A stretch of DNA of 19,564 nt from a bacterium (lineage in GTDB: Bacteria; JAHJDO01), in the NCBI GenBank assembly GCA_030652805.1, contig JAUSPT010000084.1, forward strand, positions 1 to 19,564, written 5' to 3'. The notes beneath the pieces are model-generated. The model was given only the letters and a program-made list of their open reading frames with translations, was not told the DNA's origin and did not search any database. Position 1 is the first letter of the stretch. Every line of letters begins with the position of its first letter. The position numbers and the translations under genes were made by a program. This document shows positions 1 through 7,464 of this stretch, piece by piece.

Positions 1-88
1 AGGAGTTATCCACAATATGCACATAATTAACAAAAAGAAAAAGTTTGATCAAAAAGAAAAATTTACTACTACTAATCTTAACAAAATA

Positions 89-129
89 GGACATTTCTAA
101 ATGTTTTAAAAGCGGACATTTCTAAATGT
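89..129. repeat. Two identical palindromic operator-like repeats upstream of the fur-like gene
   Basis: The 16-base sequence GGACATTTCTAAATGT occurs twice, at 89-104 and 114-129, with 25 bp from start to start. Inside each copy ACATTT-CT-AAATGT is a perfect inverted repeat (91-104 and 116-129). The pair lies just upstream of the predicted -35 element at 144-149, a common position for regulator-binding sites. The sequence differs from the Fur-like box at 178-192, so a second regulator is possible. Dyad symmetry and exact duplication are seen directly; operator function is inferred. Confidence 0.6.
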
Positions 130-143
130 GGTTGACAAAACTC

Positions 144-172
144 TTGACAAGATATTTTTAAAGGTATATATT
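144..172 (+). promoter_or_regulatory. Sigma70-type promoter of the fur-like gene
   Basis: A consensus -35 TTGACA (144-149) is separated by exactly 17 bp from a -10 TATATT (167-172). Transcription would start near 179, about 30 bases before the ATG at 210. A second TTGACA at 132-137 has no good -10 at the right distance and is not favoured. The promoter would drive the Fur-family gene and, if no terminator intervenes, much of the downstream array. Confidence 0.7.
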
Positions 173-177
173 GAAAA

Positions 178-192
178 TGGAAATCGTTTCCA
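178..192. promoter_or_regulatory. Candidate Fur-family box overlapping the transcription start
   Basis: TGGAAAT-C-GTTTCCA is an inverted repeat of the 7-1-7 form typical of Fur-family operators, with one mismatched pair. It covers the predicted start site and ends just before the Shine-Dalgarno AAGGAG, so a bound protein would block transcription. Autoregulation by the Fur-family protein encoded directly downstream is the simplest reading. The symmetry is seen; the identity of the regulator is inferred. Confidence 0.5.
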
Positions 193-209
193 ATAAGGAG
201 TAACATTTT

Positions 210-686
210 ATGCCGATGTCTCGTGGCTTTAGCCCAATGTGGTGGCATGGAAGATTTAGAGGGTACGGTTATAGGGTAACTGTACCAAGAGAAGCTATAC
301 TTGATATGCTCTCCAAATCTGATAAGCATTTGAGCGCAGAAGATATATACATGAAAGTCCACACTCGTTATCCTGCTATAGGATTGACAACAATTTACAG
401 AACTTTGGAGCTTTTGATTAATATGGGCTTGATATTTAAATTTGATTTTGGAGATGGCAGGGCAAGATATGAATTGGCAGAAGGTCCTAGAGGAAGAAAA
501 CACCACCATCATTTAATATGTACAAATTGCAATAGAGTTATTGATTATACGGACTTCATAGATGATGAGATAGAACTTCTTGAGCGGACTGAAAAAGAGC
601 TTTCAAAGAAATATAATTTTAAAATAACAAATCATCTTATTCAGTTTTATGGGTTATGTGAAAAATGTCAAAAGAAGAGGAGGTGA
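210..686 (+). CDS. Fur/PerR-family metal- or peroxide-responsive repressor
   Basis: This 158-residue protein has the Fur layout: an N-terminal winged helix (about 20-92, including the recognition-helix motif LTTIYRTLELL near 59-69) and a C-terminal metal and dimerisation domain. The latter has HHHH at 98-101, CTNC (C104, C107) and CEKC (C150, C153), the paired CxxC structural zinc site of the family. The extra N-terminal stretch rich in Trp, Gly and Arg (1-20) is unusual. The ATG follows AAGGAG at good spacing and a clear promoter. The gene opens the plus-strand array and its end carries the ribosome-binding site of the next gene. Whether it senses Fe, Zn, Ni or peroxide cannot be decided from sequence, so no symbol is given. 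As a first gene next to Fe-S functions, an iron or peroxide sensor is the likeliest role. Confidence 0.92.
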   Translation: MPMSRGFSPMWWHGRFRGYGYRVTVPREAILDMLSKSDKHLSAEDIYMKVHTRYPAIGLTTIYRTLELLINMGLIFKFDFGDGRARYELAEGPRGRKHHHHLICTNCNRVIDYTDFIDDEIELLERTEKELSKKYNFKITNHLIQFYGLCEKCQKKRR

Positions 687-691
687 TTAAA

Positions 692-1048
692 ATGCCAGGT
701 GGAGACGGAACAGGTCCAGGAGGAATGGGTCCAATGACAGGCAGAGCAGCAGGTTACTGCGCTGGTTACTCAGTGCCGGGTTATATGAATCCAATCGCAG
801 GAAGAGGCCGCTTCGGTTATGACCTTGGTTTGGGTGGAGGTCGTGGTTTCGGCAGAGGTCGCGGCTTGGGACGAGGTTTTGGACTGCGTGGAGCTGCTTA
901 TGGTGGAGGCTATCCATATGCTCAGGAGATTACTCCTCAACAGGAAACAGATATGCTGAAAGAGCAGTCTAAAGCTATAGGAGAAGAACTGGAGGCCATT
1001 AATAAGCGAATCAGCGAGTTGAAATCAGCAGCCAAGGAGAGTAAATAG
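692..1048 (+). CDS. DUF5320-type glycine-rich small protein
   Basis: The 118-residue product begins MPGGDGTGPGGMGPMTGR, the hallmark opening of DUF5320 proteins, whose function is unknown. A Gly/Arg/Phe/Tyr-rich low-complexity middle follows (about 20-80). The last 35 residues are charged and predicted helical or coiled-coil. I place the start at 692 rather than at the in-frame ATG at 665: the very strong SD AGGAGGTGA (678-686) is correctly spaced only for 692, and the family signature begins exactly there. That SD is formed by the last two Arg codons and stop codon of the preceding gene, which suggests tight coupling. A paralogue with the same opening lies at 6744. Members are often near NifX-like and MinD-ferredoxin genes of anaerobes, as here. 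Confidence 0.8.
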   Translation: MPGGDGTGPGGMGPMTGRAAGYCAGYSVPGYMNPIAGRGRFGYDLGLGGGRGFGRGRGLGRGFGLRGAAYGGGYPYAQEITPQQETDMLKEQSKAIGEELEAINKRISELKSAAKESK

Positions 1049-1062
1049 CTGATTGAGGAAGG

Positions 1063-1103
1063 TAAGTAGGGATAGATATATTATCGGTGTCTATCCCTGC
1101 TTA
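1063..1103 (+). other. Strong RNA hairpin between the DUF5320 and DUF89 genes
   Basis: Bases 1063-1076 pair with 1090-1103 as a 14-bp stem with one G-U wobble; two or three further weak pairs are possible inside the 13-base loop. The stem follows the DUF5320 stop codon by 14 bases. No T-run follows, so it is not a canonical intrinsic terminator. It may mark an RNA processing or stability boundary after a highly translated small gene, or an attenuator before DUF89. Confidence 0.6.
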
Positions 1104-1130
1104 TGTCAAATTAAGAAAGGATAGTGTGTT

Positions 1131-1163
1131 ATGCCTACTTATGAATATGAGTATTTAATATGA
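1131..1163 (+). CDS. Putative ten-codon leader peptide with an FmdB-like start
   Basis: ATG at 1131 is preceded by AAGAAAGG (1113-1120) and encodes [10 protein letters not shown], ending in TGA at 1161-1163. The stop overlaps the ATG of the DUF89 gene as ATGA, so ribosomes finishing the peptide could re-initiate. MPTYEYE is the characteristic opening of the FmdB-type zinc-ribbon family, but the first CxxC that should follow is absent. It may be a remnant of an fmdB-like gene retained as a coupling leader, or chance. Confidence 0.35.
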   Translation: MPTYEYEYLI

Positions 1164-2038
1164 AAACCTATTTAGATTGTATTCCCTGCTTTTTTAGACA
1201 AGCTCTTGATATGACAAGAATCACAGGTGTGGACGAAACTACACAAAAGAAAGTATTAAATGAGGTCTCTAAATTAATTCCCGATTTTCCATTGGATGCA
1301 AGTCCACCCAAAATGGGGAGGGAAATATATCGGATTGTAAAGGGAATAACAGGCAAAGATGACCCTTTTAAAAAGATTAAACAAAAAAGCAATAAACTAG
1401 TTTTAGATATTTACCTGAAGTTAAAGGAAAAGATTAGAAGTTCAGATGATAAGCTTTTAGCAGCGGTAGAGTTAGCCATTGCTGGTAATGTGATAGATTA
1501 TGGAGTCAAGAACTCTCTGGATATTGACAAAGAGATAGAAAAGATTCTTGCCAAAGATTTTGCTGGATATAGAAAGGGTTCTAAATGCAACTTTGATTAT
1601 CAGGAATTTAAGGATGTATTGAATAATGCTGGATCTGTTCTCTATCTGGGGGATAATGCTGGAGAGATTGTTTTTGACAAACTTCTAATTGAAGAATTAA
1701 TCAAAATCTCATCAGATATAAAGATTGTCTACGCAGTAAGAGATAAGCCGGTTATTAATGATGTTTTGATAGAGGATGCTGTCAGCTGTGGTTTAGATAA
1801 AATAGTAGATGTCATATCAAGCGGCTGTGATGCTCCGGGTACTATTCTGGATCTTTGTTCAAAAGACTTTCTTGAGCTTTATAAGAATGCAGAACTAGTT
1901 ATTAGCAAAGGTCAGGGAAATTTTGAGACATTAGCAGATGGGAACAGAGCGATATTTTTTCTATTTAAAGTGAAATGTCCAGTGATTGCAAGTCACACTG
2001 GTTTTAATCTGGGTGATATAGTTCTTAAAAAGGTATAA
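1160..2038 (+). CDS. DUF89 (ARMT1-like) metal-dependent damage-control phosphatase
   Basis: The 292-residue protein matches the prokaryotic DUF89 type. It has the N-terminal CIPC motif (C7, C10), a helical N-terminal part (to about 150), the metal/active-site segment GDNAGE (about 164-169) and a C-terminal motif [10 protein letters not shown] near 249-258. Family members are metal-dependent phosphatases thought to remove damaged or harmful phospho-metabolites; the substrate here is unknown. The ATG lies inside an ATGA overlap with the short leader ORF. The downstream Mrp gene starts 2 bases after the stop, so the two are very likely co-transcribed and coupled. Length fits the family and no key motif is missing. 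Confidence 0.85.
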   Translation: MKTYLDCIPCFFRQALDMTRITGVDETTQKKVLNEVSKLIPDFPLDASPPKMGREIYRIVKGITGKDDPFKKIKQKSNKLVLDIYLKLKEKIRSSDDKLLAAVELAIAGNVIDYGVKNSLDIDKEIEKILAKDFAGYRKGSKCNFDYQEFKDVLNNAGSVLYLGDNAGEIVFDKLLIEELIKISSDIKIVYAVRDKPVINDVLIEDAVSCGLDKIVDVISSGCDAPGTILDLCSKDFLELYKNAELVISKGQGNFETLADGNRAIFFLFKVKCPVIASHTGFNLGDIVLKKV

Positions 2039-2040
2039 TT

Positions 2041-2883
2041 ATGAGAGAAAAAACAACTCAAGAAATACAGCAGGAAAAAAGATTAAAGGATAATATGAAC
2101 AGGATAAAGCATAAGTTAATTGTCATCAGCGGAAAAGGAGGAGTTGGGAAAACCACAGTAGCAGTTAACCTTGCTTATGGCTTAGCAATGAGTGGGCACA
2201 AGGTTGGAATATTAGATGTGGATATTCATGGCCCGAATATCGCTAAGATGCTGGGTGTTGAGGGATCAAAATTAGCTGGCTCTCAATCAGGATGGATAGA
2301 GCCAATAGAAGTTTTACCCAATCTTAAGGCAGTGAGTATAGCATTTATGATTGACAGCCCTGATAAGCCTATTATTTGGCGGGGACCGCTTAAAATGATT
2401 ACAATTAAACAATTTCTGAGCGATGTAAACTGGGGTAAACTTGATTATCTTATAATAGATTCTCCTCCAGGAACGGGAGACGAACCCTTAAGTGTTTGCC
2501 AGCTTATACCTGATATAGACGGAGCTATAATTGTTACTACACCGCAGGATGTGGCGATTTTAGATTCAAGGAAGAGTGTTTTATTTGCACAGACATTAAA
2601 AATGAAGGTTATTGGAATAATTGAGAATATGAGCGGATTTATTTGTCCACATTGCAAGGAAAGGACAGATCTGTTTAAATCAGGTGGAGGAGAGAAGTCT
2701 GCAAAAGAGTTAAAAGTACCATTTCTGGGAAGAATCCCTATAGAGCCGGAAATAGTAGCATCAGGAGATTCAGGCAATCCTTATATACATTTTCAAAAAA
2801 ATACAGATACAGCTAAAATTATAAAAACAATATCTCGAAAGATAGAAGAATTTGTATCTGGAAAAGCAGCTGAGCGGGAGTAA
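2041..2883 (+). CDS. mrp: Mrp/NBP35-family Fe-S cluster carrier P-loop ATPase
   Basis: This 280-residue protein has the deviant Walker A motif GKGGVGKT (31-38), DVDIHGPN (59-66), a switch-II-like segment [11 protein letters not shown] (137-147) and CPHC (C202, C205). The CPHC is the paired CxxC that bridges a [4Fe-4S] cluster in Mrp/ApbC/NBP35 dimers. Such proteins carry or insert Fe-S clusters. No N-terminal MIP18/DUF59 domain is present and no ORP domain is attached; in Desulfovibrio a related Mrp is fused to an ORP domain. The start has only a weak SD (AAAAAGG within the DUF89 tail), consistent with coupling. A methyltransferase starts 3 bases after the stop. Confidence 0.92.
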   Translation: MREKTTQEIQQEKRLKDNMNRIKHKLIVISGKGGVGKTTVAVNLAYGLAMSGHKVGILDVDIHGPNIAKMLGVEGSKLAGSQSGWIEPIEVLPNLKAVSIAFMIDSPDKPIIWRGPLKMITIKQFLSDVNWGKLDYLIIDSPPGTGDEPLSVCQLIPDIDGAIIVTTPQDVAILDSRKSVLFAQTLKMKVIGIIENMSGFICPHCKERTDLFKSGGGEKSAKELKVPFLGRIPIEPEIVASGDSGNPYIHFQKNTDTAKIIKTISRKIEEFVSGKAAERE

Positions 2884-2886
2884 TTT

Positions 2887-3498
2887 TTGGAAGCGAAATT
2901 GTTAGAAAATCATAAAAGATATTTAGAAAGAATAAACTTTTATAAAGACTTCGGCTATGATGTTGAAGAGGAAAGAAAGTTTATCATAGAAAAAGCATGT
3001 CCTCTTTATGGTGGTATATTAGAGGTGGGAACGGGTAAGGGATATTTTGCTATTGAACTCGCCAAAGAGAGATATAATTTTACTAGTATAGATATTTCTG
3101 ATGAGGAACAGGGATTCGCCAGACTCAATATAAAATATTTTGGCTTTGAAAAATATGTGGATTTCAGAATAGAGAATGCCGAAGGTCTAAGTTTTAAAGA
3201 TTGCAGCTTTGATATAATATTTTCTATTAACACAATACATCACCTTATTCACCCGATTAAAGCCATAGATGAGCTAATAAGGATAGTTAGTTTTGAAGGG
3301 AAGATTGTCCTAAGTGATTTTAATGAGGCAGGTTTAGAAGTGGTAGATAAGATTCACGCCAGCGAAGGAAGAAAACATGAAGCAGGTCAAACGAATTTAT
3401 CAGAGATAGCTATTTATTTGAAAAGCAAAGGATTTAATGTTCAAAAAGATAAAACTACGTTCCATAATATTGTTATAGCATATCAACAAACCATATAA
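2887..3498 (+). CDS. Class I SAM-dependent methyltransferase, substrate unknown
   Basis: The 203-residue protein shows the Rossmann methyltransferase signature: motif I LEVGTGKGYFA (about 45-55), an acidic strand-2 end (SIDIS, about 70-74) and motif IV/V region FDIIFSINTIHHL (about 108-120). It starts with TTG at 2887, preceded by GGGAG at 2876-2880 with 6-base spacing; no in-frame ATG fits better. The closest general class is small-molecule methyltransferases of the UbiE type. Placement directly after Mrp suggests an accessory role in the cluster module, but the substrate cannot be read from the sequence. A second, only distantly similar methyltransferase is at 4215. Confidence 0.8.
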   Translation: MEAKLLENHKRYLERINFYKDFGYDVEEERKFIIEKACPLYGGILEVGTGKGYFAIELAKERYNFTSIDISDEEQGFARLNIKYFGFEKYVDFRIENAEGLSFKDCSFDIIFSINTIHHLIHPIKAIDELIRIVSFEGKIVLSDFNEAGLEVVDKIHASEGRKHEAGQTNLSEIAIYLKSKGFNVQKDKTTFHNIVIAYQQTI

Positions 3499-3523
3499 TT
3501 TTAATGGATAAGTAAAGCATAGC

Positions 3524-3907
3524 ATGCAGGATTTAGTTAAAGATTTTTTAAAACAGAGGCGTTTTGCGGTAGTGGGCTCGTTTAGGAATGAGTCTAAATA
3601 TGCCTATCAGATTCTAAAAACATTAAAAAAAAGAAAGTATAAGGTTTATCCAGTTAACCCTCATCTTAAGGAAGTTGATAACCTAATTTGTTATCCCAGC
3701 GTTAAAGATATTCCTATAGTTTGCGATGTTGCTAATATAATTACTCCGCCAAAGATAACTGAGAGAATCGTTCAAGAATGCAAAGAGAAAGGAATCACTA
3801 GAGTATGGCTTCAGCCGGGGGCTGAAAGCCATGAAGCTATAAAATTTTGCCAAGAGAATGACATTAAAGTTATTCATGGTCTTTGCGTTATGTTTGAAAA
3901 AATTTAG
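3524..3907 (+). CDS. CoA-binding (YccU-type) Rossmann-domain protein
   Basis: The 127-residue protein is a stand-alone CoA-binding domain of the YccU family. It has an N-terminal nucleotide-binding strand and loop (FAVVGSFRNESKYAY, about 14-28), VYPVNPH near 43-49, a segment on inter-domain strands (VANIITPP, about 71-78) and the conserved WLQPGAE (about 95-101) near the C-terminus. Length is normal for the family, whose physiological role is poorly known. The ATG at 3524 has no strong SD nearby. It sits between the Mrp/methyltransferase pair and the J-domain gene with short gaps (25 and 18 bases), so it is part of the same array. Confidence 0.8.
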   Translation: MQDLVKDFLKQRRFAVVGSFRNESKYAYQILKTLKKRKYKVYPVNPHLKEVDNLICYPSVKDIPIVCDVANIITPPKITERIVQECKEKGITRVWLQPGAESHEAIKFCQENDIKVIHGLCVMFEKI

Positions 3908-3925
3908 TTTCTCAGGAGTGAAGAA

Positions 3926-4237
3926 ATGGCAGATTTTAAACAGATTGACGGAGCGCGAAAATTACTGGGATTGGAAGAATGTGCAACTTTGAAAGAGATA
4001 AAGAATGCGTATAGAAAACTTGCCTTTAAACACCATCCTGATAAATGCAAGGATGAAGAGAAAAAAAGGTGCGAGGAGATGTTTAAAAAGATAACTCATG
4101 CCAATGATATTATGATGAGCTATTGCGCTGGATATAAATATTCTTTTAAAGAAGAGGATGTAACAAAAGGGACAGCAGATAAAGAATTTTATGAGCACTT
4201 GAGGAGATTTTACGATGGATGGTTTGGGAATAAATAG
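3926..4237 (+). CDS. Small J-domain protein
   Basis: The 103-residue protein consists of a J domain at about 10-70 containing the essential HPD tripeptide (HHPDK, near 37-41) and a short C-terminal tail rich in aromatic and charged residues. It lacks the Gly/Phe, zinc-finger and client-binding regions of full DnaJ. It would stimulate an Hsp70 partner. Because IscU-like, Mrp and other Fe-S proteins are encoded in the same array, a specialised co-chaperone role in cluster transfer, analogous to HscB, is an attractive but unproven idea; the four-helix HscB C-terminal domain is absent. CAGGAGTG precedes the ATG. The 3' end overlaps the next gene by 23 bases. Confidence 0.85.
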   Translation: MADFKQIDGARKLLGLEECATLKEIKNAYRKLAFKHHPDKCKDEEKKRCEEMFKKITHANDIMMSYCAGYKYSFKEEDVTKGTADKEFYEHLRRFYDGWFGNK

Positions 4238-4862
4238 TATCTTTGATAGATATTATAAGAAATACGATGCTTGGTATGATAAGCATGAATTTGTCTATTT
4301 GTCAGAGCTTGAAGCTATTAAGAAAGTTTTACCAAATAAAGGTAAAGGGTTAGAAATCGGCGTAGGCACAGGAAGATTCGCATCTTCATTAGGAATTAAA
4401 TTTGGGATTGATTCTTCTAAAAAGATGCTTGCGATTGCCTCAAAAAGAGGAATAAATGTGAAATTGGGCAGGGGCGAGAAATTGCCTTATAAAGATTCGT
4501 TTTTTGACTACGTTGCCATTATAATCACATTATGTTTTGTCGACGATCCGCAGGAAGTTTTAGCGCAATCTTACAGAGTTTTAAAGGAAAACGGAAAGAT
4601 TGCAATCGGCATAGTAGATAAAAACAGCTTTTTAGGTAAATTTTATCAGAGAAAGGAAAGTATATTTTACAAACAGGCGAATTTTTTCAGTGTCGGGGAA
4701 GTGACAGATTTGCTTAAAGAGGCAGGATTCAAAAGATTCTCTTATTATCAAACAATATTTGAACTTCCAGATAAGATAAATTCAATTGAGAACCCGCAAG
4801 ATGGTTTTGGCAATGGCGGTTTTGTAGTAATATCAGGGAAAAAGATTACAGGAGAAAATTAA
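4215..4862 (+). CDS. Class I SAM-dependent methyltransferase (UbiE/Methyltransf_11 type)
   Basis: The 215-residue protein begins with the FDRYYKKYDAWYDKHEF segment common in this subgroup. It carries motif I LEIGVGTGRFA (about 45-55), FGIDSSKKML (about 62-71) and FFDYVAIIITLCFVDDP (about 97-113). The start at 4215 overlaps the J-domain gene by 23 bases, and GAGGAG at 4200-4205 is well placed. The overlap indicates translational coupling. The substrate is unknown. It lies directly before the double MinD-ferredoxin gene, whose start follows its stop by 12 bases. Confidence 0.82.
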   Translation: MDGLGINSIFDRYYKKYDAWYDKHEFVYLSELEAIKKVLPNKGKGLEIGVGTGRFASSLGIKFGIDSSKKMLAIASKRGINVKLGRGEKLPYKDSFFDYVAIIITLCFVDDPQEVLAQSYRVLKENGKIAIGIVDKNSFLGKFYQRKESIFYKQANFFSVGEVTDLLKEAGFKRFSYYQTIFELPDKINSIENPQDGFGNGGFVVISGKKITGEN

Positions 4863-4874
4863 AAGGAGCATATT

Positions 4875-6728
4875 ATGAATATAGCAATATCAAGTGGTAA
4901 GGGGGGAACAGGTAAAACTTTTGTCGCTACTAATATAGCAATTGCTTTTTCAAAAAAAGGAAAGAAGGTTTGTTATCTTGACTGTGATGTTGAAGAGCCG
5001 AATGGTCATCTTTTTCTCAAGCCTCGTATTGATAGAGAAGAAGATATCAGCTTACTGGCGCCTGTTGGGGTTGATAATGAGAAATGTATTAAATGCGGTA
5101 AGTGCCAGGATGCCTGTCGCTATAATGCAATAGCTGTAATAAAAGATAAGGTTCTATTCTTTCCTCAATTGTGTCATGTTTGCGGAGCCTGTAAGATTGT
5201 TTGTCCAGAGGATGCAATTATTGAAAAAGATAAGAAAATAGGGGTCCTGAAACATGGGAAAAGCGGCACAATAGATTTTCACTATGCGCTTCTTGAAACT
5301 GGTGAAGGAGGGATGTCTCCCAGATTGATTAAAAGAGTTAAAGAATGTGCTGGCAATGGAATAAATATACTTGATTCTTCTCCCGGGACTGCATGTCCTG
5401 TTGTGGAAACAGTAAAGGATGTTGATTTATGTGTGCTTGTTACAGATCCCACGCCTTTTGGGGTAAATGACCTGAAACTGGCTGTGGATATGTGCCGTAA
5501 GATAAATCGGGAACCGGTAGTCTTGGTTAACCGAGCTGAATATATGAACGATAATCTCAAAAAATACTGTAAGGAGCAGCAACTGGAACTTATAGGAGAG
5601 ATTCCGGATGACAGGAGAATAGCAGAAGTCTATTCTGTAGGGGATATAGTTGTGGAGAAACTGCCTCAATATAAAAAGCTATTTGAGGATATTGCTGAGA
5701 GGATAGAGAAACTGGCGCAGAAAAAGAGAGTTGTTAAAAAAATACGTCTCTCTGTAGAAAAAGAGGAAGAAAAAACAGATGATAAAAAAACAGAAAAAGC
5801 CAAGCCTGCATCTTTTTCTGCCGCAAATAAACCAAAGGAATTAGTTATTATAAGCGGAAAGGGAGGAACAGGAAAGACTTCTTTGGCAGCTTCTTTTGTT
5901 GCTCTGGCTAAAAAGACAATAATATCCGACTGTGATGTAGATGCAGCTGACCTGCATCTGCTTTTAGCTCCGCAAATTAAAAAAAGAGGGAATTTTAGCG
6001 GTGGTGTGACTGCAGAAATAGATCCAGAAAAGTGTACTGGTTGTAATAGGTGTAAGGATGCATGTCGGTTTTTTGCTATAGAAAGCTACAACAGCGAGTC
6101 TGGAAAAGAGTTATGCCGTATTGATCCTGTTGCTTGTGAAGGATGCGGCGTATGTTATCTTGTGTGTAAAGATTCAGCTGTAAAGGTAGAAGATGCTATT
6201 AATGGAGAGTGGTTTGTTTCAGAAACAAGATTTGGACCAATGACTCATGCAAAACTCGGAGTAGCTGAAGAGAATTCAGGAAGGCTGGTTACATTGGTAA
6301 GGAATAAGGCGGCCGAATCTGCCGCTGAGGTGGAGGAAAATAAGCTAATAATAGACGGCGCTCCGGGAACTGGTTGTCCTGTAATAGCCTCTATAACTGG
6401 TTCAGATTATGCCTTAATTGTTACAGAGCCGACTGTATCAGGTATTCATGATATGAAGCGCATTCTTGATGTGACAAGACACTTTGGAGTTACCTCAGGA
6501 ATTGTGGTAAATAAATATGACCTGAATATAGATATGACCGAGAAAATTAAAAATATAGCAAAAGACTATGATAGTGAATTCATTGGAACAATACCGTATG
6601 ATAAAAGGGTGACTGAAGCCCAGATGAAGGCATTATCCATTATTGAGTATACAGAAGACGGAGCCGTTGTAAAAAGCATAAAACAGATTTGGAAAAAGAT
6701 AAACTCTATTATTAACATAAATCAATAA
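4875..6728 (+). CDS. Double MinD-type P-loop ATPase with four [4Fe-4S] ferredoxin motifs (fusion of two tandem paralogues)
   Basis: The 617-residue protein contains two complete copies of a module that usually exists as two adjacent genes. Copy 1 (about 1-282) has Walker A GKGGTGKT (8-15) with two ferredoxin motifs, C71/C74/C77/C81 and C100/C103/C106/C110, inserted after the first strands. Copy 2 (about 323-617) has GKGGTGKT (328-335) with C387/C390/C393/C397 and C421/C424/C427/C431. A Lys/Glu-rich linker (about 285-322) joins them. All P-loop and cysteine residues are intact, so a pseudo-dimer with two ATP sites and up to four clusters is predicted. In the Desulfovibrio ORP locus two such ATPases are separate genes near Mrp and ORP. 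AAAAGGAG (4861-4868) precedes the ATG. Role: ATP-driven metal-cluster handling or redox coupling, inferred. Confidence 0.9.
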   Translation: MNIAISSGKGGTGKTFVATNIAIAFSKKGKKVCYLDCDVEEPNGHLFLKPRIDREEDISLLAPVGVDNEKCIKCGKCQDACRYNAIAVIKDKVLFFPQLCHVCGACKIVCPEDAIIEKDKKIGVLKHGKSGTIDFHYALLETGEGGMSPRLIKRVKECAGNGINILDSSPGTACPVVETVKDVDLCVLVTDPTPFGVNDLKLAVDMCRKINREPVVLVNRAEYMNDNLKKYCKEQQLELIGEIPDDRRIAEVYSVGDIVVEKLPQYKKLFEDIAERIEKLAQKKRVVKKIRLSVEKEEEKTDDKKTEKAKPASFSAANKPKELVIISGKGGTGKTSLAASFVALAKKTIISDCDVDAADLHLLLAPQIKKRGNFSGGVTAEIDPEKCTGCNRCKDACRFFAIESYNSESGKELCRIDPVACEGCGVCYLVCKDSAVKVEDAINGEWFVSETRFGPMTHAKLGVAEENSGRLVTLVRNKAAESAAEVEENKLIIDGAPGTGCPVIASITGSDYALIVTEPTVSGIHDMKRILDVTRHFGVTSGIVVNKYDLNIDMTEKIKNIAKDYDSEFIGTIPYDKRVTEAQMKALSIIEYTEDGAVVKSIKQIWKKINSIININQ

Positions 6729-6743
6729 CAAGGAGGTAATCAA

Positions 6744-6986
6744 ATGCCAAGAGGAGACGGAACAGGACCAGGAGGAATGGGCCCAGGAACAGGAAGAGGC
6801 AGGGGAGGTGGAGTCGGTGCAGGACAAGGCGGAGGACGCGGCAGAATGAGCGGCACACGTCCGGGAGCAGGTCCAAGCGGAAACTGTGTTTGTCCAAGCT
6901 GCGGGACAAAGGTCCCACATCAGGCAGGAGTCCCATGTTATAATGTCAACTGTCCCAAATGCGGGACAAAAATGGTCAGAGGATAG
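6744..6986 (+). CDS. DUF5320-like glycine-rich protein with a C-terminal zinc ribbon
   Basis: The 80-residue protein opens MPRGDGTGPGGMGPGTGR, nearly identical to the product encoded at 692. It has a Gly/Arg-rich stretch to about 45 and ends in a compact cysteine domain with C48, C50, C53, C65, C70 and C73 (CPSCG and CPKCG knuckles with His59 between). This should bind zinc or iron. A near-perfect SD, AAGGAGGTAATC, precedes the ATG, predicting strong translation. Local base composition is much richer in G than in neighbouring genes because of the Gly/Arg codons. The cytoplasmic role is unknown. Its position between the MinD-ferredoxin ATPase and thioredoxin suggests a partner or metal-binding accessory. 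Confidence 0.78.
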   Translation: MPRGDGTGPGGMGPGTGRGRGGGVGAGQGGGRGRMSGTRPGAGPSGNCVCPSCGTKVPHQAGVPCYNVNCPKCGTKMVRG

Positions 6987-7048
6987 ATTAAGAGTGACAA
7001 AAATTCTGCAAGTTAGACAAAAAATATTAAATAAAAAAGGGTATCAAA

Positions 7049-7366
7049 GTGGAAATCAAAGTAGATGATGCAAATTTTAAGCAGGAGGTATTAGAATCAG
7101 ATATTCCTGTCCTTGTGGATTTTTGGGCAGAGTGGTGCGGCCCATGCCGTATGATTGCTCCTGCAGTTGAGGAGATAGCTGAAGAATACAATGGTAAGTT
7201 AAAAGTCTGTAAAGTAAATGTTGATGAAGCTCCAGGAACATCTTCAGAATACGGCATTATGAGCATACCTACTTTAGCTATCTTTAAAGACGGTGCTGTA
7301 GTAGACAAGGTTATAGGTGTAGTTCCCAAGACAGAACTTGTTTCTAAAATTACGCCTTATATTTGA
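7049..7366 (+). CDS. Thioredoxin
   Basis: This 105-residue single-domain thioredoxin has the canonical active site WCGPC (C30, C33), the strand before it (LVDFWAE) and the cis-proline loop SIPT (Pro74). It would reduce protein disulfides, probably with a reductase encoded elsewhere or with the flavoprotein at 7869. The start is GTG at 7049, preceded by AAGGG at 7-base spacing; the first residues [10 protein letters not shown] align with normal thioredoxin N-termini. An extra Cys (C54) outside the active site is present. It begins a three-gene redox block. Confidence 0.93.
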   Translation: MEIKVDDANFKQEVLESDIPVLVDFWAEWCGPCRMIAPAVEEIAEEYNGKLKVCKVNVDEAPGTSSEYGIMSIPTLAIFKDGAVVDKVIGVVPKTELVSKITPYI

Positions 7367-7464
7367 TTGCAGAAACCATAGAGAAGTGTGTGGTGATAGG
7401 TAGTTACAAAATTTAGAGTAGAAGATAAACAGAATTAAACTATAAGAGCCAAAGGAGAAAGACA

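Noticed and set aside
6-14. Perfect DnaA-box-like TTATCCACA at the left edge
   Set aside because: Only one copy is present, with no cluster of boxes, no AT-rich unwinding element and no origin genes such as dnaA or dnaN; a single match can be chance.
78-512. Minus-strand open frame opposite the Fur-family gene
   Set aside because: It lies antisense to a clearly conserved gene, has no family signature and covers the promoter region; a shadow frame.
665-691. Upstream in-frame ATG for the DUF5320 gene
   Set aside because: It lies inside the Fur-family gene, lacks an SD of its own, and the nine extra residues encode the SD region; the family signature starts at 692.
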